From contig CANJBO010000013.1 of NCBI GenBank assembly GCA_947472995.1, positions 1 to 47,203 of the forward strand: a stretch of 47,203 nt of DNA, written 5' to 3'. The translations under genes and the position numbers were made by a program. Numbering within the stretch: the first letter of the stretch is position 1; the number at the start of each line of letters is the position of its first letter. Shown one piece after another: positions 1-6,857 of the stretch. The notes beneath the pieces are model-generated. The model saw nothing but the letters and a program-made list of their open reading frames with translations, had not been told where the DNA came from and did not search any database. Source of the stretch: Chloroflexota bacterium. Its GTDB lineage: Bacteria; Chloroflexota; Dehalococcoidia; UBA2979.

Positions 1-231
1 CGTGAGGCCGGCGAGGTAGCCAAACAGCACCAGCGGCTCGTGGAACATCGACTCGTGCGTGTAGGCGCCGGTCCAGCCGCCCGGCCGGTGCGGCGTCGCC
101 CCGAGCACGTGGTCGAACGCGGCGAGGTGGTCGTAGCCCATGCCCTCGATGGCCTGGGCGAAGTCGCGGATCACGATCGGGTCGGTGCCGATCTCGGTCT
201 GCGGGAAGATCATCCCGAGTCGCAGTGGCAT
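1..231 (-). CDS. LLM-class (luciferase-like) F420-dependent oxidoreductase, 3' end cut by window
   Basis: Seventy-seven codons are visible, starting MPLRLGMIFPQTEIGTDP and running off the left edge in frame. The opening 'RLGMIFPQTEIG' strand and the following 'IEGMGYDHLAAFDHVLG' (about residues 29-45) are the typical start of the luciferase-like TIM barrel, in which Asp and His line the flavin or F420 pocket. Family members pass hydride between F420 or FMN and an organic substrate; the substrate here cannot be told. The ATG (229-231) is preceded on the minus strand by GGAGG at a good distance, so the start is firm. A complete relative lies at 43282-44211. The gene is upstream of nothing else visible in the window. 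Confidence 0.8.
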   Translation of the reverse strand, partial: MPLRLGMIFPQTEIGTDPIVIRDFAQAIEGMGYDHLAAFDHVLGATPHRPGGWTGAYTHESMFHEPLVLFGYLAGLT

Positions 232-319
232 GGCGGTCCTCCATCATCGAACGGTGCGGCAGGACGACTCTAGATCGCGTGCCCTGTTGTTGCGAGGAGG
301 CGTGCTGCGAGCAGATCGC

Positions 320-3028
320 CTACGAGGGGTTCGTGGCGAGCCACGCCTGCATGATCGCGCGCGCCACCGGCGCCGCCTGCGTCGAGCCGGCCCCGCCGCG
401 CTCCTTCACCACGACGACCGCGATCGTCGGCCGGTCGGCCGGCGCGAACGCGATGAACAGCGCGTCCGAGGACTCCCCCGGGGCGACCTCGGCGGACCCG
501 GTCTTGGCCGCGACGCTGACGTTCGGGATCGCGGCCGTCGAGGCCCAGCCGTCGGTGGTGCCGCGCACCATCATCTGCGTCACCAGCCGCGCCGTCTCCG
601 GCGACATCGCCGTGCGCCACGGCCCCCGCGCGTCGGTCGCGAGCAGGCGCGGTCGAGGCACCACGCCCCCGTTCGCGATCGAGGCCGTCGCCAGCGCGAG
701 GCCGAGCGGGCTCATCTGCAGCTCGCCCTGCCCATAGGCCGAGGCGGCGAGTCCCGGGTTCGACGAGAGGAACTTCGGGTTGATGCTGAGCCGCCCGGCG
801 CTCGTCGGGAGGTCGAACGGGGCGCCCTCGGTCAGGCCGAGCGCCTGCGCCATCGCGCGGAAGCGCGCCTCGCCGACGCGCACGCCGAGCTGCGCGAAGT
901 ACGTGTTGCACGAGTACGCGTAGGCATCGGCGGCGGTGCGCGTCTGCTTGCCCGCCGGCTCGTTCTGACTCGTCACCTTCGAGCCCTCGATGATCACCTC
1001 GGCGGGGCAGGTGGCCGGGTCGTTCGGCTTCACCAGGCCGGCCTCGACCGCGGCGGCGAGCGTGACGGTCTTGAACGTCGAGCCGGGGGTGTAGAGGCCC
1101 TGCGTCACGCGGTTCAGCAGCGGGCTGCGCGCGTCGGTGCGCAGCGACTCCCACTGCTCCTCGCCGAAGCCCGGGTCGAACGTTGGGTTGCTGACCAGCG
1201 CGAGGATGTCGCCCGTCCTCGGATCGATCGCGATCGCCGCGCCGAGCGAGGTGCCCATCGCCGCCGCGGTCGCGCGTTGCAGGCGATCGTCGATGGTCAG
1301 CGTGACGTCGGAGCCGCTGCGGGGCTCGTGCAGCATGTCGCGCAGCGTGTCGGCGGGCGTCGGGTCGGTGCGCCCCATCAGCGTGTCGGACGCGGCTGCC
1401 TCGGCGCCGGTGGTGCCGAAGCGCGGCGAGTTGAAGCCCAGCGCGTGGACGAGCGAGGGGTTCGTGTACCGCCGCTGCGCGCCCGCCGGGCCGAGCACCG
1501 TGTCCGCGAGCACCACCCCGTTGCGATCGAGCAGCCGCCCCCGCTCGACGCGCGAGGACTCGAGGTTCAGTCGCTCGCCGCCGACGCGCGGGTCGTTCGC
1601 GAGGTCGGTGCGCGCCACCTGCCAGTAGCCGAGCCCCGCCGCCACCGCGACGAACCCCACGAGGAGCGCGTAGCCGATGTGCTGAGCGCGCCGAACGATC
1701 GCGCCTGCCTCGGGCGTGAAGCGCGCGGAGGGCGTCTCGCCGGTGCGCGAGAGCACGGCGATCACGGCCCACGCCATGAGCATCGAGCTGCCGCCGTAGG
1801 ACACGAACGGGCTCGTCACGCCGGTCAGCGGCAGCATCCGCAGCACGCCCGCCGACACCACGATGATCTGCACGCCGACGCTCAGTGCGAGCCCCGAGCC
1901 CAGGAACAGCTCGAAGCGCGAGTCGGAGAACTGCGCGCGCGTGAAGCCGCGAGCGACCAGCAGCCCGTACAGCAGGATGACCGCGATCGAGCCGACGAGG
2001 CCCCACTCCTCGCCGATCACGGCGAGCGGGTAGTCGGTGTGCGCGGCGGGGATCACGCCGGGGAAGCCGTACCCCGGCCCCGCGCCGGCGACGCCGCCGA
2101 AGACGAAGCCGCCGATCGCCTGCAACGACTGGTAGCCCACGCCTCGCGCGTCGCTCCACGGATCGAGCCACGCGAGCACGCGCGTGTGCACGTGCGCTGA
2201 GGCCATGTACGCCGCCGGTGCGACGAGCAGGAACCCGAGGAACGCCACGAGGATCGCGTCGCGCCGCCCCGTCGCGATGTAGAGCATCCCGAGGAACGCC
2301 GCGCTGAACAGGATCGCGGGACCGAAGTCGCGCTGCGCCGCGACCGCGAGGACGCTCAGCCCCAGCACGCCGAGCAGCGGCAGCCAGTACGCGCGGGTCG
2401 GGATCGCGCCGCGGATGCCGCTGGCGTCGGGGCCTCGACGGCGCCCGGTGAGCAGGTGGCCGCGCTCAGCGAGGTACGTCGCGGTGAACGCGATCAGCGC
2501 GATGCGCAGCACCTCGCCCGGTTGGATCGAGACGGGGCCGACGCGCAGCCAGATGCGCGTGCCGCTCCCGTTCACGTCCTGCGCGAGGAACAGCGTCGAG
2601 AACACGGCGAGCATCGCGAGGACGAGCCACAGCGTGCGGAAGCGTCGCAGCCACGACAGCAGCGGCGGGAACCCGACGAGGCCGATGAACACCGCCCACC
2701 CGACCGTGATCCAGAGGATCTGCGCGTTCAGCAGCGCCGGCTGCACGCGCGCGATCACCGCGAGGCCCATCGCGCAGAGCATCCATACAGGCGACAGCAG
2801 CAGCGGGTCCCACGGCCGCCGCAGCACGCGCATCAGCAGCGGCGTCAGGAGCGGCAGCGCCGCGACGAGGAGCACGCCACGCTCGGGCATGCCCGCGCTC
2901 GTGCGCGTCGAGAGCAGCACCGCGGTCGGTGCGCCGAGCAGCACCAACGACGGGAGCGCGAGCAGCGGCACCGTGTAGCGCCACGGCCGTCGAGGCGTGC
3001 CGCTCGCTGCCAGCGCGCCTGCGCTCAT
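320..3028 (-). CDS. RodA/FtsW-PBP2 fusion: SEDS glycosyltransferase joined to class B transpeptidase
   Basis: The 902-residue product joins the two enzymes that polymerise and cross-link peptidoglycan. Residues about 20-445 are a multi-pass SEDS protein with 'VGPVSIQPGEVLRIA', 'HTDYPLAVIGEEWG' (around 330) and the signature 'SPFVSYGGSS'. After a further membrane helix (about 450-470) comes a class B penicillin-binding domain with the three active-site motifs: S650-T-F-K653, S706-C-N708 and K842-T-G844. I chose ATG at 3026-3028 because it overlaps the stop of the FHA gene by four bases (ATGA); the longer frame upstream is FHA antisense-type sequence. In most bacteria RodA and PBP2 (or FtsW and FtsI) are separate proteins that form a complex. 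Activity is predicted at the membrane, facing outward. Motifs are complete, so both halves should be active. Confidence 0.92.
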   Translation of the reverse strand: MSAGALAASGTPRRPWRYTVPLLALPSLVLLGAPTAVLLSTRTSAGMPERGVLLVAALPLLTPLLMRVLRRPWDPLLLSPVWMLCAMGLAVIARVQPALLNAQILWITVGWAVFIGLVGFPPLLSWLRRFRTLWLVLAMLAVFSTLFLAQDVNGSGTRIWLRVGPVSIQPGEVLRIALIAFTATYLAERGHLLTGRRRGPDASGIRGAIPTRAYWLPLLGVLGLSVLAVAAQRDFGPAILFSAAFLGMLYIATGRRDAILVAFLGFLLVAPAAYMASAHVHTRVLAWLDPWSDARGVGYQSLQAIGGFVFGGVAGAGPGYGFPGVIPAAHTDYPLAVIGEEWGLVGSIAVILLYGLLVARGFTRAQFSDSRFELFLGSGLALSVGVQIIVVSAGVLRMLPLTGVTSPFVSYGGSSMLMAWAVIAVLSRTGETPSARFTPEAGAIVRRAQHIGYALLVGFVAVAAGLGYWQVARTDLANDPRVGGERLNLESSRVERGRLLDRNGVVLADTVLGPAGAQRRYTNPSLVHALGFNSPRFGTTGAEAAASDTLMGRTDPTPADTLRDMLHEPRSGSDVTLTIDDRLQRATAAAMGTSLGAAIAIDPRTGDILALVSNPTFDPGFGEEQWESLRTDARSPLLNRVTQGLYTPGSTFKTVTLAAAVEAGLVKPNDPATCPAEVIIEGSKVTSQNEPAGKQTRTAADAYAYSCNTYFAQLGVRVGEARFRAMAQALGLTEGAPFDLPTSAGRLSINPKFLSSNPGLAASAYGQGELQMSPLGLALATASIANGGVVPRPRLLATDARGPWRTAMSPETARLVTQMMVRGTTDGWASTAAIPNVSVAAKTGSAEVAPGESSDALFIAFAPADRPTIAVVVVKERGGAGSTQAAPVARAIMQAWLATNPS

Positions 3029-3612
3029 CGCGTGCCGGCCGGCACGAGGCGCGCGACGACGGGGCCGAAGCGCACCTCGTCGCGCGGATCGAGGCGCGCG
3101 CGCCCGGTGACGCGCTGCTCGCCCACGAACGTGCCGTTCGTGGAGCCGAGGTCCTCGACCCACCACGCGCCGTCCTGCGGGAACACGCGCGCGTGGCGCG
3201 CCGAGACGTGGTGCTCCGGCAGCACGATCGAGTTGCTGGCCGCACGCCCGATGAGCGTCGGCCCGCGCAGCGCGAACGTGCGCCCGCGCAGCGCGCCCTC
3301 CGCAGCCCCATCTGGGGCACCGTCCATGTCATGCGCGACGATCTCGAGGCGGTCGCGCGCCTCGGCAGGACGGGGGCGGGGGGCGGCGGGTGCCGCCGCT
3401 GAGACCGGGGCGTATGCGGGCGCCGAGGTGGAGTAGGGGGAGGGGAGGGGCACGGTGGCCCGGCTCGCGGCGGGTATCGCGACATAAGGAGTGGTGCGGG
3501 CGCGCACCTCGGCGCGGAGCGCGCGGATCGCGATGAACAGGAAGAGGTACAGCGCGACCGCGAGGGCGATCCGCAGCGCGAGCAGCATGACCGGCCAGCT
3601 GACGTCCACCAT
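3025..3612 (-). CDS. FHA-domain membrane protein of the wall-synthesis operon
   Basis: The 195-residue protein has one N-terminal membrane helix (about 8-31), a Pro/Ala-rich linker (about 42-85) and a cytoplasmic forkhead-associated domain (about 105-192). The phosphothreonine-binding residues are present: G122-R123, S137-x-R-H and 'GSTNGTF' with N159. FHA domains read phosphothreonine written by Ser/Thr kinases; one is encoded divergently at 5005-5736. The ATG overlaps nothing upstream, and its TGA overlaps the start of the RodA-PBP2 gene, so the two are translationally coupled. In actinobacteria FHA proteins are encoded beside rodA, pbpA and pknB, and the same role, phospho-dependent control of wall synthesis, is inferred here. 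No catalytic motif is seen. Confidence 0.9.
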   Translation of the reverse strand: MVDVSWPVMLLALRIALAVALYLFLFIAIRALRAEVRARTTPYVAIPAASRATVPLPSPYSTSAPAYAPVSAAAPAAPRPRPAEARDRLEIVAHDMDGAPDGAAEGALRGRTFALRGPTLIGRAASNSIVLPEHHVSARHARVFPQDGAWWVEDLGSTNGTFVGEQRVTGRARLDPRDEVRFGPVVARLVPAGTR

Positions 3613-3675
3613 CCGCCGCTCTCTTGCCTCGCACGGTCCGCGACGCCGCGCTCACGGATCGGCGCGCGCCGTGCC

Positions 3676-3681
3676 TATGAT
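3676..3681 (+). promoter_or_regulatory. Candidate -10 box for the pseudokinase/kinase operon
   Basis: TATGAT lies 74 bases upstream of the chosen GTG at 3755, in the 142-base gap between divergent operons. No convincing -35 hexamer is seen 16-18 bases upstream, so this is only a candidate. Confidence 0.3.
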
Positions 3682-3754
3682 CTCTGAAGAGTGTCGCACA
3701 GCGTCTCCGGACGACGGTCGAGGCGCGCGGCAGGACGGGCGGCAGGGAGGCGAC

Positions 3755-5008
3755 GTGACGGCCAGCGGCGAGCTCGTCGGCGGGCGGTATGTGATCGAGC
3801 GGCTGGACCGCGCGATCGGGACGCTGCGCCGCGCCCTCGCGACCGATCGCCGCCTCGACCGCCCGGTGCTGCTCTGGATGAGCGAGGCCAGCGGCGCCGA
3901 GGAGGACGCACTCCTGGAGATCGCCCGCAGCGCCGGGCAGTCCGCGATCCCCTCGTTCCTGCGCGTGCTGGACGTGGCGTACGACGACCAGGGCGTCGCC
4001 GTGGTGCTGGAGCGCGGCGGCGTGCCGCTGGCCGCCTCGACGCCGCTCACCGCGATCGCGACGCCCTCCGCCCGGGGGCTGCTCGACGCCGTCGACCGCG
4101 CCGCCGCGGACGAGGCGCTCGACCTCGTGCGGGTCGTCGGCGCGGACGTCCTCGTCGAGGGCGGCGAGGTGATGGCCGACCCGATCGCGCTGTTCCTGCC
4201 GCTGGCCGCCGGCGAGCGTGCCGTGCCCGCCTCGCTGCTGCGCGCGCGCCTCGGCGCGCTGCTCATCGAGCACGCCGAGGACGCCGCCGCGCTGGCGCGC
4301 GCGCTGGACGGCGACGCCCCGGTCCGCGCCGATCCCGCCGCGCGGCGCGCCACATCCACCGTCGAGAGCGAGGTCTACCGCGACGAGGAGCCGACGCGCA
4401 CCTTCGTCGCGACGCGCCGCAGTGCTGCGGCCGTGGCCGAGCGGCCTCGGGAGCGCGTCGCCGCCGCGCCGGCGAGCGCGACGTCGGCCGCGATCGCTCC
4501 GCCCGCACCGACCACCTTCGACGAGCCGATCGACCGCGCGGAGGTCGAGGCGGTCGCGCCCCACCAGCGTGACCGGCGCGGGGCGATGCCCTGGCGCATC
4601 TTCGTGCCGCTCTACGCGACGCTCGCGGCGGTGGTGATCGGGGCGATCTTCTTTGCCGTGCGCTCGCCGTCCTCGCCCGGCGCGACGGAGCCGCCGCCCG
4701 CCGCGTCGCAGACCTCCGGCCCGCCCGCGGTCGCCCCGGCAGCCGGACGCGTCACGGTGGGGCTCCTGGCGACCGAGGACAGCGGCGTGCGCGTCACGGT
4801 CGACGGGGTGGTGCAGTTCGACGGCATCCTCCAGACCGGCGTGCGGCAGGCGTGGGACGGCAAGGAGCGCATCGACGTCTGGACCGACAAGGGCAAGACG
4901 CTGGGCCTCGCCGTGAACGGTCGGGACCTCGGCCCGTACTCGCCGGCGATGAACCGCCCGGAGTGGAACCGCATCGACTTCTCGTTCTGGCCCGGCTGGT
5001 CGCAGTGA
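3755..5008 (+). CDS. Degenerate kinase-like domain + TM + RodZ C-terminal-type (DUF4115-like) domain
   Basis: The 417-residue product has three parts. Residues about 6-235 begin 'LVGGRYVIERLD', like the first strand of bacterial Ser/Thr kinases, but the glycine loop, the VAVK lysine, the HRD loop and DFG are not recognisable; it looks like a pseudokinase or a remnant. After an acidic, Ala/Pro-rich linker comes one membrane helix (about 281-301, 'IFVPLYATLAAVVIGAIFF'). Residues about 331-415 match the pattern of the RodZ C-terminal domain: 'ATEDSGVRVTVDG', 'LQTGVRQAWDGKERIDV', then 'LAVNGRDLGPYS'. RodZ links the cytoskeleton to RodA/PBP2 but normally carries an HTH domain inside the cell. I chose GTG 3755 for its AGGGAGG site four bases upstream; ATG 3677 is the alternative. 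The stop overlaps the next gene by four bases. Confidence 0.78.
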   Translation: MTASGELVGGRYVIERLDRAIGTLRRALATDRRLDRPVLLWMSEASGAEEDALLEIARSAGQSAIPSFLRVLDVAYDDQGVAVVLERGGVPLAASTPLTAIATPSARGLLDAVDRAAADEALDLVRVVGADVLVEGGEVMADPIALFLPLAAGERAVPASLLRARLGALLIEHAEDAAALARALDGDAPVRADPAARRATSTVESEVYRDEEPTRTFVATRRSAAAVAERPRERVAAAPASATSAAIAPPAPTTFDEPIDRAEVEAVAPHQRDRRGAMPWRIFVPLYATLAAVVIGAIFFAVRSPSSPGATEPPPAASQTSGPPAVAPAAGRVTVGLLATEDSGVRVTVDGVVQFDGILQTGVRQAWDGKERIDVWTDKGKTLGLAVNGRDLGPYSPAMNRPEWNRIDFSFWPGWSQ

Positions 5009-5736
5009 CCGACGCCACCGGGCTGATCGAGGCGCCCGGCATGCTGATCGGCGGCCGCTACGTCCTCGGCGAGCCGATCGCCGTGGGCGGCGGCGCCACC
5101 GTCCTGCGCGCGCACGACACCCGGCTGGGGCGCGACGTCGCCGTGAAACGCCCGCTCATCCGCGGCGTCGAGGCTGACGCGCGCATCCGCCGCGAGGCCA
5201 CGATCCTCGCACGGTGCGCGCACCCCGGCATCGTGACGAGCCTCGACGTGGTCGATGACGGCGGGGGGGCCTGCCTCGTCATGCAGCTCATCGAGGGCGC
5301 GAACCTCGTCCAGCACGCGAAGGCGGGAGCGATCGCGCGCGAGGCGGCTCGCGGGTGGGCGCTCGACCTGTGCCGCGCGGTCGCGTTCCTCCAGGCGCGC
5401 GGCATCGTGCACGGCGACCTGAAGCCGCAGCACGCCGTCGTGGACCGCGCCAGCGGGCGCGTGATGCTGGTCGACTTCGACCGCGCCCACGAGGTCGGTG
5501 CTTCGACCTCCGCGACGGCGAGCGGTGTCGAGGCGTACGCCGCTCCCGAGATCCTCGACGGCGCTGCCACCTCGCTCGCGAGCGACCGCTACGCGCTCGG
5601 CGCAGTGCTGCGCTGGCTCCTCGGCGACCCCGCCGGGGAGGTGGGACGGCTGGTCGAGGGGCTCCTCGACGCCGATCCGGCGAGCCGTCCTCCTGTGGTG
5701 TCGCTGGCACGTGCGGTCGAAGACGAAACGACCTGA
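5005..5736 (+). CDS. Cytosolic Ser/Thr protein kinase with atypical catalytic loop
   Basis: The 243-residue protein covers a short kinase fold only. Visible elements are the glycine loop 'IAVGGGATVLRA' (25-36), K48 in 'VAVKRP', E64 of helix C, the catalytic loop 'HGDLKPQH' (136-143), 'DFD' (157-159) and 'APE' (180-182). The catalytic Asp138 and Lys140 are kept, but Asn after DLKP is replaced by His143 and DFG reads DFD, so activity may be weak or unusual in metal use. It has no membrane helix and no PASTA repeats, unlike PknB. GTG at 5005 overlaps the previous stop (GTGA), so it is probably made together with the RodZ-like protein. Likely targets are that protein or partners of the divergent FHA/RodA-PBP2 operon; this is inference from position. 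Confidence 0.88.
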   Translation: MTDATGLIEAPGMLIGGRYVLGEPIAVGGGATVLRAHDTRLGRDVAVKRPLIRGVEADARIRREATILARCAHPGIVTSLDVVDDGGGACLVMQLIEGANLVQHAKAGAIAREAARGWALDLCRAVAFLQARGIVHGDLKPQHAVVDRASGRVMLVDFDRAHEVGASTSATASGVEAYAAPEILDGAATSLASDRYALGAVLRWLLGDPAGEVGRLVEGLLDADPASRPPVVSLARAVEDETT

Positions 5737-5774
5737 CGTGCGTACCGTTCTAGGACGTACGCTGGGCGCGCCTT

Positions 5775-5800
5775 CAGTACGCACGACCAGTACGCACGAC
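5775..5800 (+). repeat. Two tandem copies of a 13-base repeat upstream of the CAP-domain gene
   Basis: CAGTACGCACGAC occurs twice head to tail (5775-5787 and 5788-5800), 19 bases before the TTG start. Further GTAC-containing words lie just upstream (5740-5760). It may be an operator or a short slipped duplication. Confidence 0.6.
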
Positions 5801-5818
5801 CGCGAAGGGATCGAGAAC

Positions 5819-6667
5819 TTGAGCACCACGCCCCGCCGACGCACCACCGCCCTTGCCGCAGCCCTCGCCATCGCCGTGATCGGGGGGGCGTTGCTCGCGC
5901 AGCGACCGGCGGCGGCTCAGACCAGCGGCTCGTTCGTCTCCGCCCCGGTCTTCAACACTGCCGGCATCTCGTTCGCCGGGCTCGAGGCGGCGGCGCAGGT
6001 GAACGGTGCGACCGGCGTGTGGGCACAGGACCGGTCCGGCGCCTACGCGCTGCTCGTGGTGAACGGCCCGGCGTTCCTGAAGTCCTCGTTCACCGCTGCG
6101 TTCCCGAGCGGGTTCTCCGGCCCGACGGCGATGACCCTCGTGCGCGCCGGCACGGCGCCGGCGCCCGCCCCGACGGCCGCGCCGACGGCGTCCCCGGGCA
6201 CCTCGAGCTTCAGCGCGTCGATCTCGCAGATGATCGTCCAGCAGACGAACGGCCAGCGCGCCTCGAACGGCGGCCTGAGCGCCCTCGCGGTGGACGCGAA
6301 GCTGACGGCCGCGGCCGAGGCCTACGCCGCGGTCGTCTTCCAGCAGGACGCGTACCTCCAGGGCAGCGCGAACCCGCACAACCTCGACGGTCAGCCGGCC
6401 GACCGGGCGACGCGCGCCGGGTTCGCGTGGTCGGGCATCGCCGAGAACATCGCGGTGATGAGCCGCAGCGTGCAGCCGACGGCCTCGGACGCCGCGCAGA
6501 CGCTGATGGGCGGGTGGATGGACAGCGCCGGCCACCGCGCGAACATCCTGACGCCGGGCTACACGCAGACCGGCGTCGGCTGCGTCACCGGGCGCGCGCC
6601 GACTCCGATCGCCTCGCGCGGCGAGTACGCGATCGTCTGCGTGGCCATGTTCGGCACGCCGAGGTAG
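5819..6667 (+). CDS. Secreted CAP/SCP-domain protein
   Basis: The 282-residue protein starts with a classic signal peptide: RRR, a hydrophobic run ending 'AVIGGALLAQRPAAAQT', with cleavage likely after AAA-Q or AQ-T. Residues about 35-120 form an uncharacterised region rich in short strands, followed by an Ala/Pro/Thr linker. The CAP (SCP/PR-1-like) domain fills about residues 135-282, with 'LTAAAEAYAAVV', 'NPHNLDG', 'IAENIAVM' and the signature 'WMDSAGHRANILTPGYTQTG'. CAP proteins act outside the cell; enzymatic roles are poorly settled. The start is TTG at 5819, chosen because GAAGGGA lies eight bases upstream and the signal peptide follows at once. A strong hairpin terminator follows. Confidence 0.88.
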   Translation: MSTTPRRRTTALAAALAIAVIGGALLAQRPAAAQTSGSFVSAPVFNTAGISFAGLEAAAQVNGATGVWAQDRSGAYALLVVNGPAFLKSSFTAAFPSGFSGPTAMTLVRAGTAPAPAPTAAPTASPGTSSFSASISQMIVQQTNGQRASNGGLSALAVDAKLTAAAEAYAAVVFQQDAYLQGSANPHNLDGQPADRATRAGFAWSGIAENIAVMSRSVQPTASDAAQTLMGGWMDSAGHRANILTPGYTQTGVGCVTGRAPTPIASRGEYAIVCVAMFGTPR

Positions 6668-6692
6668 CCCGCACCCGCTCGTCGATGGCACG

Positions 6693-6718
6693 CGAGGCCC
6701 GCCCCCCGGCGGGCCTCG
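6693..6718 (+). terminator. Hairpin terminator after the CAP-domain gene
   Basis: An 11-base perfect stem (CGAGGCCCGCC / GGCGGGCCTCG) with a CCCC loop lies 26 bases after the stop. There is no long T tract, as is common at this GC content. Confidence 0.75.
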
Positions 6719-6752
6719 TCGCATCTGGGGCGGCGCCAGGCCGTCATCTCGC

Positions 6753-6782
6753 TTGTAATTCCACTGCACGCTCGGATATAAC
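6753..6782 (+). promoter_or_regulatory. Sigma-70-type promoter of the first solute-binding protein
   Basis: TTGTAA (6753-6758) and TATAAC (6777-6782) are separated by 18 bases and lie about 76 bases upstream of the GTG at 6858. The surrounding TATAAC-G-C context recurs near other genes of the window. Confidence 0.6.
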
Positions 6783-6857
6783 GCAGGGGTTCGAAACGCG
6801 GGGCCGAGCTGTACGGGCGCACGTCTCGTACGGGCCTCGCCATCGGAGGGAAGACCC

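Noticed and set aside
140-2200. A 686-codon open frame on the plus strand
   Set aside because: It is antisense to the RodA-PBP2 fusion, composed of Arg/Ala/Gly-rich text without motifs; long false frames are expected at this GC content.
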